Origin: Flagellimonas okinawensis
GTDB lineage: Bacteria; Bacteroidota; Bacteroidia; Flavobacteriales; Flavobacteriaceae
Length of the DNA stretch: 64,000 nt
Assembly (NCBI RefSeq): GCF_029194005.1
Contig: NZ_JARFVA010000001.1
Span: 496,001 to 560,000 of the forward strand
Direction: 5' to 3'
Shown: piece by piece, positions 18,234 to 27,937 of the stretch
How positions within the stretch are numbered: position 1 is the first letter of the stretch
Layout: the number at the start of each line of letters is the position of its first letter
Program-made: the position numbers and the translations under genes
Notes under the pieces: model-generated
Databases searched by the model: none
Told to the model about the DNA's origin: nothing
What the model saw: only the letters and a program-made list of their open reading frames with translations

Positions 18234-21200
18234 CTTGGTCACCATTTTTATTCTTGTTTCCATTTTTTGTGGTCGTCATTTTTTTCAACCGCTTGTTCAT
18301 CAAACGAAGACGTGCCTTCAATTTGAACACTGTATCGTTCTGTCTAAAAAACTCTTCGGACATCGGTTCATCATGTTCATCTTTAATGAGACTTTTGCCA
18401 TCCGCCATTTTAGCGAATATGTAGTACAGACCTGGAATCAATAAAACTCCAAATAGCGTTCCCACGATCATACCTCCCATGGCGGAACCACCAATGGTCT
18501 TATTTCCAATAGCACCTGCACCTGTTGCAATAACCAAAGGAATCAAGCCTGCAATAAAGGCAAAGGATGTCATTAAAATAGGTCGGAAACGCTGTCTCGC
18601 ACCTTCAATGGCAGCATCGAGTATGGTAGAGCCTTCGCGGCGCTTTTGCACGGCAAACTCAACAATCAGCACAGCATTTTTACCGAGTAGCCCCACCAGC
18701 ATTATAATACCGATTTGCGCATATACATCATTGGCAAGACCCATGGCTTTCAATAAAAAGAAGGATCCAAAAATACCGACCGGAAGCGATAAAATCACTG
18801 CCAAGGGCAGCAAGAAACTTTCATATTGCGCCGCTAGCACCAGATACACAAAGATGAGTACCACAATAAAAATGTAAAGTGATTCATTACCGCGCTGTGC
18901 CTCATCATAGGATAGACCTTCCCAAGCAATATCGTAGCCTCTTGGCAGAGTTTGCTCAGCCACTTCCTCGATGGCCTTAATGGCATCCCCACTGGTGTAA
19001 CCTGATGCCGGCAAACCTCGGATAGCTGCAGAATTATACAAGTTATATCGGGTAATCTCGTTGGGACCCAACTTTTTCTCCATGGTCATAAACGCTGAAT
19101 AGGGCACCATTTCACCTTCTTCACTCTTTACAAAAAGCTTTTCAAGGTCGGACGGCATACCGCGATATTCTGGGGCCGCTTGGGTGTACACTTTAAAGAA
19201 TCTACCAAAACGGATAAATCCTTGTTCGTAGGTACTACCGATTAGAATATTCAGGTTTTCCATTGCTTTTCCAATGGAAACTCCTTTTTGCATAGCTGCT
19301 TTATTGTTGATTTTTAACTCGTATTGGGGATAGTTCGCAGCAAAAAAGGTAAACAAACCTGTCAACTCCTCTCGTTCGCGCAAAGCATCCATAAATTCAT
19401 TATTGATGCGCTCGAACTCGTGATAGTCTGTACCGTCGGTTTTATCCAACAAACGCATGGAGAAACCACCTGATGAACCAAAACCAGGTACCGCTGGTGG
19501 CTCAAAATATTCAATGACAGCTCCCAAATCCTTGGTTTCTTCTTCCAATTCTTCCATGATCTCGTGCACTGAATGCTCACGTTGCGACCATGGTTTCAGG
19601 TTGATGAGACAGGTACCTGCATTGGAGCCACGACCTTCCGTCATAATCTCGTAACCTGCCAAAGAAGAAACAGATTCCACACCTTCGGTCTCCTCGCAAA
19701 TGGCCTGAAGCTTTCTCGCGACTTCGTTGGTTCGTTCCAAAGTAGCACCTGGAGGAGTTTGAATAATAGCATAGATCATACCTTGGTCCTCATTGGGAAT
19801 AAATCCTGCTGGAAGTGTTTGATTGGTGAAGAAAATACCGGCACAAAAGGCAATCAACACACCAAAAGTGACTACCCTTCGATTTACAATCTTGCTCAAT
19901 ACGCCGATATATCGTCCTGTAAGTTTTTCAAACCGTCTATTGAACCAATCAATGAATCGGTTGATAGGGGATTTTCTTCTTGGTTTCCCATGGTTGTTCT
20001 TTAACATCATAGCACATAACACCGGTGTAAGGGTAAGTGCCACTAGAGCGGAAATAATGATAGATCCTGCCATGGTTATTGAAAACTGACGATAAAACAC
20101 TCCAACAGGTCCCGTCATGAACGAAATTGGAATAAATACGGAGACCATCACCATAGTAATAGCTATAATGGCACCCCCTATTTCGCCCAATACTTCGTAG
20201 GAGGCTTTGTAGGGCGTGAGGTTTTCTTTCTCCATCTTCATATGGACGGCTTCCACTACTACAATAGCATCATCAACCACAATACCAATGGCCAAAACCA
20301 ATGCAAATAAGGTTATCAGGTTGATTGACAAGCCAAAGAGCTGCATCACAAAAAATGCACCGATAAGGGATACCGGCACGGCAATGATCGGAATCAACGT
20401 AGAGCGCCAATCACCCAAGAAGAGGAACACGACCACCGCAACAAGGATAAAGGCATCTCGTAATGTGTGCAATACCTGTTCAATCGATGCATCCAAGAAA
20501 TTCGACACATCATAGCTGATCTTGTAATCAATTCCCGGGGGCAACTCTGTTTCCAGTTCGGTGAGTTTTTCCTTCACAGCATCGATAACCTCGCTACCAT
20601 TACTACCAAAAGTCTGTTTTAAAACTATGGATGCGGATGGGTCGCCATCAAGATTGGAATAGATATCGAAGAATTCACTTCCGAGTTCCACATCGGCCAC
20701 ATCGCCGAGTTTCAGCATCTCACCTTCATCATTCGCTTTAATGATAATATCCTTGTACTGTTCGGGTTCGTTGTACCTGTCCTGATAAACCAGCACATAT
20801 TCCAACGACTGTGCACGCTTCCCAGAACTGCGCCCCAAACGTCCAGGCCGAGCCAAAATACTCTGCTCTTCCATTGCAGTAAGTATTTCCTCTGCTGAAA
20901 CATCGTAGGCCCGCATACGGTCCGGTTTTAACCAAACCCGCATGGCAAACTTTCGGCTTCCTAAAATTTGGGCGCTCGCAATCCCGTTGATCCGTTGTAT
21001 CTCAGGGATAATCTTCGTGTATGCGTAATTGTACAGAAACTTTTCATCATTATGCTTGGCATCGCTGTACAGGTTAACGTACATCAACATACTGGGCTGT
21101 ACAGGGGTTATGATGACCCCTTCACGCTGTACCAGTTCCGGTAACAGCGGCATCACTTGGTCTACCCGGGTCTTTACCCGCACTACCGCTTGGTTGGGGT

Positions 21201-21495
21201 CGGTTCCTGGTTCAAAAATGACACGTAAAGTTCCTTCACCAGCACTTGTAGCATCAGAAGCGATATAGCGCATTCCTTGAACCCCGTTTATAGAGGTTTC
21301 TAAAGGAATCAAGGTTGATTTTACAAGTACATCGGCACTTGATCCTGGGTAAGCAATAAAAATATTGACCGTGGTGGGCGCGATCTGTGGGAACTGCGAA
21401 ATGGGCAGTTGTTTTATGGCCAACAGTCCTGTAAATACAATAATGACCGAGATCACAATGGCCAATACAGGTCTGTGTATGAATTTTTTAAACAT
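18223..21495 (-). CDS. RND multidrug efflux pump, inner-membrane transporter (HAE1/AcrB type)
   Basis: A 1090-residue proton-driven exporter with twelve membrane segments and two large periplasmic loops. TM4 holds the proton-relay aspartate pair (IGIVVDDAIVVVE), and the partner lysine lies in GLLGKNAVLIVEF of the second half. The length is slightly above AcrB because of a charged, Lys/Asn-rich C-terminal tail. The substrate range (drugs, dyes, bile salts) is an inference from the family. It lies 20 bases after the fusion-protein gene in a complete tripartite operon. No adjacent regulator is visible. Confidence 0.96.
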   Translation of the reverse strand: MFKKFIHRPVLAIVISVIIVFTGLLAIKQLPISQFPQIAPTTVNIFIAYPGSSADVLVKSTLIPLETSINGVQGMRYIASDATSAGEGTLRVIFEPGTDPNQAVVRVKTRVDQVMPLLPELVQREGVIITPVQPSMLMYVNLYSDAKHNDEKFLYNYAYTKIIPEIQRINGIASAQILGSRKFAMRVWLKPDRMRAYDVSAEEILTAMEEQSILARPGRLGRSSGKRAQSLEYVLVYQDRYNEPEQYKDIIIKANDEGEMLKLGDVADVELGSEFFDIYSNLDGDPSASIVLKQTFGSNGSEVIDAVKEKLTELETELPPGIDYKISYDVSNFLDASIEQVLHTLRDAFILVAVVVFLFLGDWRSTLIPIIAVPVSLIGAFFVMQLFGLSINLITLFALVLAIGIVVDDAIVVVEAVHMKMEKENLTPYKASYEVLGEIGGAIIAITMVMVSVFIPISFMTGPVGVFYRQFSITMAGSIIISALVALTLTPVLCAMMLKNNHGKPRRKSPINRFIDWFNRRFEKLTGRYIGVLSKIVNRRVVTFGVLIAFCAGIFFTNQTLPAGFIPNEDQGMIYAIIQTPPGATLERTNEVARKLQAICEETEGVESVSSLAGYEIMTEGRGSNAGTCLINLKPWSQREHSVHEIMEELEEETKDLGAVIEYFEPPAVPGFGSSGGFSMRLLDKTDGTDYHEFERINNEFMDALREREELTGLFTFFAANYPQYELKINNKAAMQKGVSIGKAMENLNILIGSTYEQGFIRFGRFFKVYTQAAPEYRGMPSDLEKLFVKSEEGEMVPYSAFMTMEKKLGPNEITRYNLYNSAAIRGLPASGYTSGDAIKAIEEVAEQTLPRGYDIAWEGLSYDEAQRGNESLYIFIVVLIFVYLVLAAQYESFLLPLAVILSLPVGIFGSFFLLKAMGLANDVYAQIGIIMLVGLLGKNAVLIVEFAVQKRREGSTILDAAIEGARQRFRPILMTSFAFIAGLIPLVIATGAGAIGNKTIGGSAMGGMIVGTLFGVLLIPGLYYIFAKMADGKSLIKDEHDEPMSEEFFRQNDTVFKLKARLRLMNKRLKKMTTTKNGNKNKNGDQDEV

Positions 21496-21515
21496 TGTAA
21501 AAGATTATGGGATTG

Positions 21516-22598
21516 TTACTCAGAATACAACTCAAGGTGAGATAGTATGGACTCGGGTTTCTCGAATTCGTATTGAATTTTTTCACCGTTCCTTACCATT
21601 CTAATACCTTCCAACAGTACCTTATCGTTTAACGAAAGTCCCTTTTCCACCACAAAAAGATGGGGAAGTTCGGCACCTACTACAATTTCACGTTGTTGTA
21701 CGGTATCGTTTTCATCGAGTACAAAAACAAACTTTTTGTCCAACACCTCAAATGTGGCCTTTTGGGGAATCAACATAGCCTTATCCAAGGGAACCCTCAT
21801 TAATATGCTTCCTGTTTCGCCATGTCTTAAAATGCCATCAGGATTAGGGAAAGTTGCCCTGAAAGCAATGTTTCCCGTTTCGTGGTTAAACTCCCCTTCG
21901 ATGGTCTCCACAACACCGGACTGATTGAACCTTTTGTTGTTTGCCATCAACAGTTCCACCTGCTGCTTTTCATTCTTTTTGGCACTGGTAATGTAATCCA
22001 GATACTCCGCTTCGGGCACATTGAAATACACCCACATTTTGGAATTATCGGATAGTTTGGTCAAAAGCTCTCCTTCATCCAAAAGACTACCTTCCCTAAC
22101 TTCCAAATGGTCCATGATACCATCAAAGGGAGCCCTGATGTTGGTGAAGCCCAAATGGGTTTCGGCAAGGGCCACCTCTGCTTTCGCTCTATCAAATTCA
22201 GCTTTGGCCATGGCCAATTCATTGGCGGACACTACGTCGCCATCTGCCAACAATTTGGTGTTTTGATACTCTATCTCGGCCACTTCTGCTTCGGCCTTGG
22301 CTTTCTGTAAGTCGGCCTGATACACATTGGGCATGATATGGAACATTTGCTGGCCCTTCTTTACATGCTGGCCCTCATCCACATATATCTGTTGTAAATA
22401 ACCTTTTTCCAAAGCCCTGAGTTCGATATGCCTGACTGAATGTATCTGGCACACATAGTCTTTGGTAATCGATGTATCCATTTGAATGGGACTGGACACT
22501 AGGTATTTAGTTTCTTCCTTGTTTTCGTGTTTTTTGGATTCGCAGCTTGCATAGCACATCACTACAAGCAAGCCGATGAAGATGGAAAATCTCCTCAT
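21516..22598 (-). CDS. RND efflux periplasmic adaptor (membrane fusion protein)
   Basis: A 360-residue lipoprotein (lipobox YASC, Cys19). It has a lipoyl/barrel-sandwich half (YLQQIYVDEGQHVKKGQQMF), an alpha hairpin rich in Ala, Glu and Lys (about 90-150), the second lipoyl half (FTNIRAPFDGIMDHLEVREG) and a C-terminal beta domain. It bridges the AcrB-like pump and the OprM-like channel. First gene of the operon; the 145 bases upstream contain no clear promoter or operator that I can defend. Confidence 0.94.
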   Translation of the reverse strand: MRRFSIFIGLLVVMCYASCESKKHENKEETKYLVSSPIQMDTSITKDYVCQIHSVRHIELRALEKGYLQQIYVDEGQHVKKGQQMFHIMPNVYQADLQKAKAEAEVAEIEYQNTKLLADGDVVSANELAMAKAEFDRAKAEVALAETHLGFTNIRAPFDGIMDHLEVREGSLLDEGELLTKLSDNSKMWVYFNVPEAEYLDYITSAKKNEKQQVELLMANNKRFNQSGVVETIEGEFNHETGNIAFRATFPNPDGILRHGETGSILMRVPLDKAMLIPQKATFEVLDKKFVFVLDENDTVQQREIVVGAELPHLFVVEKGLSLNDKVLLEGIRMVRNGEKIQYEFEKPESILSHLELYSE

Positions 22599-22743
22599 AG
22601 TTTTACTGGTTTAAAAAATGTTTAGAAATGGTCAAGGGAAGTCCGAATCCACATAAGGGACCTACCCTCGGTTATTGATTGTTACCCAAAGGGTTGCGGA
22701 TTGTGGCAAATACTACACTTAGCGCTCTGCCGTAAAGAAAATT

Positions 22744-23145
22744 CTAAATTCGGAAAACCTGAAACCTAACGTGCTTCTTTATGGGAGAAGACAGTTTGGG
22801 CTGTTCCAACCCAAAATTGGAGTTAGATTCCAAAAACAGTTGCCCCCAAGAGGCGGCAAATAAACTGGCAGTGTAGATTCCGCCCTGTTCTATCGAAAAA
22901 CTATGTGATGCTACTTCTTCCTCGCGTTCTTCTTGTTCTTCAACGTCTATTTCGGCACAGTGCCTTTTCTCCAATCCCAATTGGAGCGCATTGAAAGTTG
23001 CAGAGGAGTGTTGATGTTCTAAATTTTGAAAATAACAGGCATTGTCCGCAACTGTAGTTTCTTGCGAATCTGCATATAAATTAATGAATCCACCCATCAA
23101 AAGGATAACCAGTGGAAACAGATATTTTACAAATGCCTTTTTCAT
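22744..23145 (-). CDS. Small exported protein, unknown function
   Basis: A 133-residue protein with a signal-like N-terminus (KYLFPLVILLMGGFINLYA). The middle is low-complexity and acidic (EIDVEEQEEREEEV), and the C-terminus is basic and aromatic (HVRFQVFRI). ATG 23145 was chosen because it places the signal peptide at the start; a nine-residue upstream extension looks spurious. The layout (signal, variable middle, conserved-looking aromatic end) resembles that of the 45047 gene. It lies upstream of, and co-directional with, the efflux operon, 145 bases away. Confidence 0.55.
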   Translation of the reverse strand: MKKAFVKYLFPLVILLMGGFINLYADSQETTVADNACYFQNLEHQHSSATFNALQLGLEKRHCAEIDVEEQEEREEEVASHSFSIEQGGIYTASLFAASWGQLFLESNSNFGLEQPKLSSPIKKHVRFQVFRI

Positions 23146-23405
23146 TTCGGGGAACAAATCTATGTTACTCAAACTTCTCCAACAAATGCTTGTTGTTAAT
23201 TATGGTTAAAATCGATTTATGGGCTATTTTTCTTGATGAAAATTTTGTAAAGACAGCAAAAATTTGCTTTTACCTAAAAAGGGAAATTTGAAAATGATGG
23301 ATTTTAACTTGGAAAAGCAGCATTAAATAGAAAATTGAATGGTCAAATACACCAAACTCCTTGTTTAGTTTATCTTCGTTTATCCTGAAAAACAATTACT
23401 TCGCT

Positions 23406-23987
23406 ATGAAAATTCGTTTTTTCGTTGTTGTATTGACAATCCTTGTTCCTTTTTCTTCCTGCAAGGAAAAGAAGAAAGAAAATAATGTATTGGAACGGGA
23501 GACATTCCAAACAGTTACCATTGATGGAAATTATAAAATCGAGGTTCCAAAATTTATGACCGGTACAACTGGTTTGAACGAAGAAGCCTCATTACAGTTC
23601 CAAAGTCTCATTAAAGAAGCTTATTTATTGGTTATTGATGAACCCAAAGCTGGTTTTGAAGAAGTGTATCGCGACTTAGGTCAGTTTGATGACAATCTTT
23701 CCATTATCCAAAACTATAGGGTGGCACGGATGAAATTACTTTCACGTAGTGCCGAATTTATTAACAAACCCAAAGCGACACATACTATAATCAACGGTTT
23801 AGATGCTGAAACACTGGAATTGGATGCGCAAGTGGATGGTGTCCCTGAAGAAATCTCATATTTCTTGACCTTTGTTGAAGGTGACGATCGTGTTTACATG
23901 ATCATGGCTTGGACGTTGAAAAACAAAAAGATAGCGCATAAAAAAACCTTTAAAACGATTGCCGAATCTTTTCAATTGATTAATTAG
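23406..23987 (+). CDS. Lipoprotein, unknown function
   Basis: A 193-residue lipoprotein with lipobox FSSC (Cys19) and a Lys/Glu-rich linker. The globular part (about 35-190) begins with YKIEVPKFM and ends with KTFKTIAESFQLI, a beta-rich pattern like PsbP/DUF1795-type domains, in which a stressed membrane or assembly role is common. That link is tentative. The gene stands alone between divergent and convergent neighbours. The 260 bases upstream hold only AT-rich sequence, with a partial -7 match TATCTTCG at 23371. Confidence 0.72.
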   Translation: MKIRFFVVVLTILVPFSSCKEKKKENNVLERETFQTVTIDGNYKIEVPKFMTGTTGLNEEASLQFQSLIKEAYLLVIDEPKAGFEEVYRDLGQFDDNLSIIQNYRVARMKLLSRSAEFINKPKATHTIINGLDAETLELDAQVDGVPEEISYFLTFVEGDDRVYMIMAWTLKNKKIAHKKTFKTIAESFQLIN

Positions 23988-24024
23988 GAAACCGCTTTAA
24001 AGGTCTATATATTCTTGAGCCGGA

Positions 24025-26877
24025 TTACTTGCTCAAGTACATCTTTCTTCTTGCGTACAAGTTGTAAAACTCATCATCTTTTAAGCTATCGATGAACAGG
24101 ATACTCTCCCCTGTACTCTTCATTTCTGGTCCCAAGTTTTTATTTACGTTAGGGAACTTATTAAAAGAGAACACAGGCTGTTTGATGGCATATCCATCCA
24201 AGTGCGGCTTAAATTCAAAATCCTTGATTTTCTTTTCACCCAACATTACCTTGGTTGCATAGTTTACATAAGGTTCTTTATATGCTTTTGCAATAAATGG
24301 AACCGTACGGGACGCTCTAGGGTTGGCCTCGATGATGTAAACTATATCATCTTTAACCGCAAACTGAATATTGATCAATCCTACGGTGTTCAATGCCAAT
24401 GCAATCTTTTTGGTGTGATCTTTTATCTGCTGCAACACAAACTCACCCAAGTTAAATGGTGGCAAAGTGGCGTTGGAGTCACCAGAGTGAATTCCACAAG
24501 GTTCAATATGTTCCATTATTCCAATAATGTAAACATCCTCCCCATCGCAAATAGCATCAGCCTCTGCCTCAATAGCGCCATCCAAATAATGGTCCAACAA
24601 CAATTTATTGTTTGGTATCTTTCTCAACAAATCCACCACGTGGGCTTCCAGCTCCTCTTTGTTGATCACGATTTTCATTCCCTGGCCACCCAATACATAA
24701 GATGGTCTTACCAATAATGGGAACTTCAATTCCTCGGCCAAATCCAAAGCTTCGTCAGCTGTTTCGGCGACTCCAAATTTTGGGTAAGGAATATCGTTAT
24801 CTTTTAGCAATGTGGAGAAACTTCCCCTATCCTCTGCCAAATCAAGTGATTGGAAACTGGTTCCTATGATATTGATTCCATATTTGTCCAATTTCTCTGC
24901 CAACTTTAATGCTGTCTGGCCTCCCAACTGAACAATTACACCTTCTGGTTTTTCATGAAGGATGATATCGTAAATATGCTCCCAGAATACAGGCTCAAAA
25001 TAAAGCTTGTCCGCAGTATCAAAATCCGTGGAAACCGTTTCTGGATTACAGTTGATCATAATGGTCTCATAACCACACTCAGCAGCAGCCAATACACCGT
25101 GCACACAGCAGTAATCGAACTCAATTCCCTGCCCAATTCGGTTTGGACCGGAACCTAGAACCACTACTTTTTTCTTATCCGTTACCACACTATCGTTGGC
25201 AACGTAACGCTCACCTGTTGGTGTCTCTATTTCTTCCTCAAAAGTGGAATAGTAGTATGGAGTCACCGCTCTGAACTCGGCAGCACAGGTATCAACCAAC
25301 TTATAAACACGGTTAATGTTCATATCCATACGCTTGCTGTGCACTTCGCTTTCCCAGCAATCCAACATATGGGCAATCTGTCTGTCAGCGAAACCTTTTT
25401 GTTTTGCCTCCAACAATAGTGCCTTTGGTAAGCTTTCTATGGTATATTTAGATATTTCCTGCTCCAAGTAGTGCAATTCCTCGTACTGTTTAAGGAACCA
25501 CATATCTATCTTGGTGATTTCGTGGATGCGCTTTAATGGGATACCAAGCTGAATGGCATCATAGATCACAAAAACCCTGTCCCAACTTGGTACGCGCAGT
25601 TTTTCAATAATGGTTTCGTAATCTTTGTATCCCTTGCCATCGGCACCCAATCCATTTCTTTTAATCTCTAAGGATTGTGTAGCCTTGTGCAATGCTTCTT
25701 GGAAAGAGCGTCCGATACCCATCACTTCCCCTACAGACTTCATCTGAAGCCCTAAAGTTCTATCCGAACCTTCAAATTTATCAAAGTTCCAACGTGGTAT
25801 TTTCACAATCACGTAGTCCAAGGTCGGCTCAAACAAAGCTGATGTGGATTTCGTAATTTGGTTATCCAACTCATCCAAGGTATACCCTATCGCTAATTTA
25901 GCAGCGATTTTCGCAATCGGATACCCTGTGGCTTTGGAAGCCAATGCAGATGATCGGGAAACCCTTGGGTTGATCTCGATTGCTATAATATCTTCTTTTT
26001 CGTCCGGGCTTACGGCAAACTGTACGTTACATCCACCTGCGAAGTCCCCTATACTGCGCATCATATGGATGGCCATATCCCTCATTCTTTGGAATGTTTT
26101 GTCGGATAATGTCATTGCAGGAGCAACCGTAATGGAATCTCCGGTGTGGATACCCATTGGGTCCATATTCTCGATGGTACAGATGATGACTACGTTATCA
26201 TTTTTGTCACGTAGCAGCTCCAACTCATACTCCTTCCAGCCCATCAAGGCTTTATCGATCATTACCTCATGAATTGGCGAAACTTCCAATCCATGGCTCA
26301 ACATATCGTCAAAGTGTTCTGGCTCGTAAACAATACCTGCCCCTGCTCCACCCAAGGTAAAAGAAGCACGGATTACCAATGGAAAACCGAATTCCTGTGC
26401 TATTTCCTTTCCTTTAAGGAAAGAGGTAGCGGAAGCTTGCGGTGGCATACCAACACCAATTTTAAGCATCAGTTCCCTAAACTTCTCACGATCCTCGGTG
26501 ATATTGATGGCGTCTATATCCACCCCTATGATCTCTACTCCAAAATCTTCCCAAATGCCTTTTTCATCGGCCTCTATACAAAGGTTCAGTGCCGTTTGCC
26601 CGCCCATTGTTGGTAAAACCGCATCAATATTCGGGTGGTTTTCAAGTATCTCTATTATGGACTTGGTGGTCAAAGGTTTAAGATAAACATGGTCTGCCAT
26701 GGCAGGGTCCGTCATAATTGTGGCGGGGTTACTGTTTATCAAAATGGTTTCGATACCGTCTTCCCGTAGGGAGCGAAGCGCTTGGGAACCGGAATAATCG
26801 AACTCACATGCCTGACCGATAATGATCGGACCAGAACCAATAATCAGAATGGAATTTAAATCTTTTCTTTTAGGCAT
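24025..26877 (-). CDS. carB: Carbamoyl-phosphate synthase large subunit, short form
   Basis: A 950-residue enzyme with two tandem carboxyphosphate/carbamate ATP-grasp halves (starts near residue 8, IIGSGPIIIGQACEFDYSG, and near 565, VLGSGPNRIGQGIEFDYC). It forms carbamoyl phosphate from bicarbonate, ammonia and two ATP for pyrimidine and arginine synthesis. Enterobacterial CarB is about 1073 residues; here the C-terminal MGS-like allosteric domain is absent and the frame ends cleanly at YARRKMYLSK. This shorter form seems usual in Flavobacteriia. UMP/ornithine control through that domain should be missing. carA is not in the window. Confidence 0.96.
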   Translation of the reverse strand: MPKRKDLNSILIIGSGPIIIGQACEFDYSGSQALRSLREDGIETILINSNPATIMTDPAMADHVYLKPLTTKSIIEILENHPNIDAVLPTMGGQTALNLCIEADEKGIWEDFGVEIIGVDIDAINITEDREKFRELMLKIGVGMPPQASATSFLKGKEIAQEFGFPLVIRASFTLGGAGAGIVYEPEHFDDMLSHGLEVSPIHEVMIDKALMGWKEYELELLRDKNDNVVIICTIENMDPMGIHTGDSITVAPAMTLSDKTFQRMRDMAIHMMRSIGDFAGGCNVQFAVSPDEKEDIIAIEINPRVSRSSALASKATGYPIAKIAAKLAIGYTLDELDNQITKSTSALFEPTLDYVIVKIPRWNFDKFEGSDRTLGLQMKSVGEVMGIGRSFQEALHKATQSLEIKRNGLGADGKGYKDYETIIEKLRVPSWDRVFVIYDAIQLGIPLKRIHEITKIDMWFLKQYEELHYLEQEISKYTIESLPKALLLEAKQKGFADRQIAHMLDCWESEVHSKRMDMNINRVYKLVDTCAAEFRAVTPYYYSTFEEEIETPTGERYVANDSVVTDKKKVVVLGSGPNRIGQGIEFDYCCVHGVLAAAECGYETIMINCNPETVSTDFDTADKLYFEPVFWEHIYDIILHEKPEGVIVQLGGQTALKLAEKLDKYGINIIGTSFQSLDLAEDRGSFSTLLKDNDIPYPKFGVAETADEALDLAEELKFPLLVRPSYVLGGQGMKIVINKEELEAHVVDLLRKIPNNKLLLDHYLDGAIEAEADAICDGEDVYIIGIMEHIEPCGIHSGDSNATLPPFNLGEFVLQQIKDHTKKIALALNTVGLINIQFAVKDDIVYIIEANPRASRTVPFIAKAYKEPYVNYATKVMLGEKKIKDFEFKPHLDGYAIKQPVFSFNKFPNVNKNLGPEMKSTGESILFIDSLKDDEFYNLYARRKMYLSK

Positions 26878-26914
26878 TTTCTATAGGGGTTTCTCGGTTA
26901 TCTGCTTATATGTC

Positions 26915-26949
26915 AAAAAAAAGGTGTTACCTAGAAAAGTAACACCTTT
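26915..26949 (-). terminator. Intrinsic terminator of rpmH
   Basis: The perfect 11-base stem AAAGGTGTTAC/GTAACACCTTT (26920-26930 and 26939-26949) has an eight-base loop. Reading the minus strand, it is followed by eight T residues. It separates rpmH from carB. Confidence 0.9.
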
Positions 26950-26972
26950 AATTTAAATAATAAATACTATCA

Positions 26973-27131
26973 TTATTTTTTATGTCTTGGCTCAGAGGAA
27001 ACAGTTAGTCTTTTTCTTCCTTTGGCTCTTCTTCTCGCAAGAACTTTTCTACCATTGGCAGTCGCCATGCGCTCCCTAAAACCATGCTTGTTTCTTCTCT
27101 TCCTTTTGGATGGTTGATACGTTCTTTTCAT
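26973..27131 (-). CDS. rpmH: 50S ribosomal protein L34
   Basis: A 52-residue, very basic protein read on the minus strand: [18 protein letters not shown] at the start and [18 protein letters not shown] sequence (here [18 protein letters not shown]) near the end, the L34 pattern throughout. It has its own consensus promoter (27194-27223) and its own terminator (26915-26949), so it is a single-gene transcript. The usual neighbours (dnaA, rnpA) are absent, which is common in Bacteroidota. Confidence 0.97.
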   Translation of the reverse strand: MKRTYQPSKRKRRNKHGFRERMATANGRKVLARRRAKGRKRLTVSSEPRHKK

Positions 27132-27193
27132 TTCCGAACTGTTTTATGGATTTTGTTGATGGGAAATTAAACTTCCCTAAAAAATTCTGGGCG

Positions 27194-27223
27194 CAAATAT
27201 ACAAAGACTTTTTACTTTGGCAA
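27194..27223 (-). promoter_or_regulatory. Promoter of rpmH
   Basis: On the minus strand TTG (27223-27221), a 19-base spacer and TATATTTG (27201-27194) match the Bacteroidota sigma-A consensus TTG-N19-TAnnTTTG exactly. The predicted start leaves a leader of about 55 bases to the rpmH ATG. Confidence 0.8.
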
Positions 27224-27256
27224 GCCCAAACTTAAAATATTTAATTAACTTTTTAG

Positions 27257-27264
27257 TACTTTTG
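27257..27264 (+). promoter_or_regulatory. Probable -7 element for the TPR-like gene
   Basis: TACTTTTG fits TAnnTTTG and lies 36 bases before the ATG at 27301. No good TTG element is found 19 bases upstream, so the call rests on the -7 box and its position. Confidence 0.45.
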
Positions 27265-27300
27265 CCAGCGCTTAACTTAAGGTAAAAATCACTAGACAAC

Positions 27301-27816
27301 ATGTTTAATAAAAATATCAAGCTCGTTATTGCCGTTCTTATCATTGCTTATGCCGTTTACCAATTTGTGGAAGGCAACATTGGCAACGGAATTGCATTGA
27401 TCTTGCTCTCCCTTGTTTTCATCTTTCTTTATTTCAGAAATGAGTTTATCCTTTTGGCTTTCCTTAAAATGAGAAAGCAGGATTTGGAAGGAGTACAAGC
27501 TTGGCTTGATAAAATAAAGAACCCAGAATCTGCTTTGATCAAAAAACAAGTGGGTTACTACAACTACTTGCACGGTATCATCTATTCACAAAAGAACCTG
27601 ACACAGGCTGAGAAGTACTTTAAAAAGGCGCTGAAATTTGGTTTAACCATGGATTACGATGTGGCCATGGCCAAATTGAGCTTGGCGGGCATAGCCATGC
27701 AAAAGCGCAGAAAGTGTGAGGCCACCCAATTGTTGAACGAAGCCAAGAAGTTGGACAAGAACAACATGCTTACCGACCAGATTAAGATGATGCAACAGCA
27801 GATGAAGAAAATCTAA
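27301..27816 (+). CDS. Membrane protein with a TPR-like cytoplasmic domain
   Basis: A 171-residue protein. Two hydrophobic helices (about 7-22 and 29-46) are joined by a short loop (FVEGNIGNG), as in the DUF2892-type fold. They are followed by a helical repeat region (about 60-160) with the TPR-like unit YYNYLHGIIYSQKNLTQAEKY FKKAL and a second unit after it. TPR domains bind other proteins; the partner is unknown. Single-gene unit divergent from rpmH. Confidence 0.75.
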   Translation: MFNKNIKLVIAVLIIAYAVYQFVEGNIGNGIALILLSLVFIFLYFRNEFILLAFLKMRKQDLEGVQAWLDKIKNPESALIKKQVGYYNYLHGIIYSQKNLTQAEKYFKKALKFGLTMDYDVAMAKLSLAGIAMQKRRKCEATQLLNEAKKLDKNNMLTDQIKMMQQQMKKI

Positions 27817-27903
27817 CTTCATCACTCGATTTTACTCCAATATTTTAAGAGATTAATCGCTTCAAATCATTATGATGATCGGTATAATGGCCCAGTCTAA
27901 TAG

Positions 27904-27933
27904 TTGATAATACTTTTTTTTGATTTATTTTTC
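27904..27933 (+). promoter_or_regulatory. Possible promoter of the M23 peptidase gene
   Basis: TTG (27904-27906), a 19-base spacer and TATTTTTC (27926-27933) match the consensus except for the last base. The expected transcription start falls at or next to the ATG (27938), so the mRNA could be leaderless. Confidence 0.4.
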
Positions 27934-27937
27934 GGCT

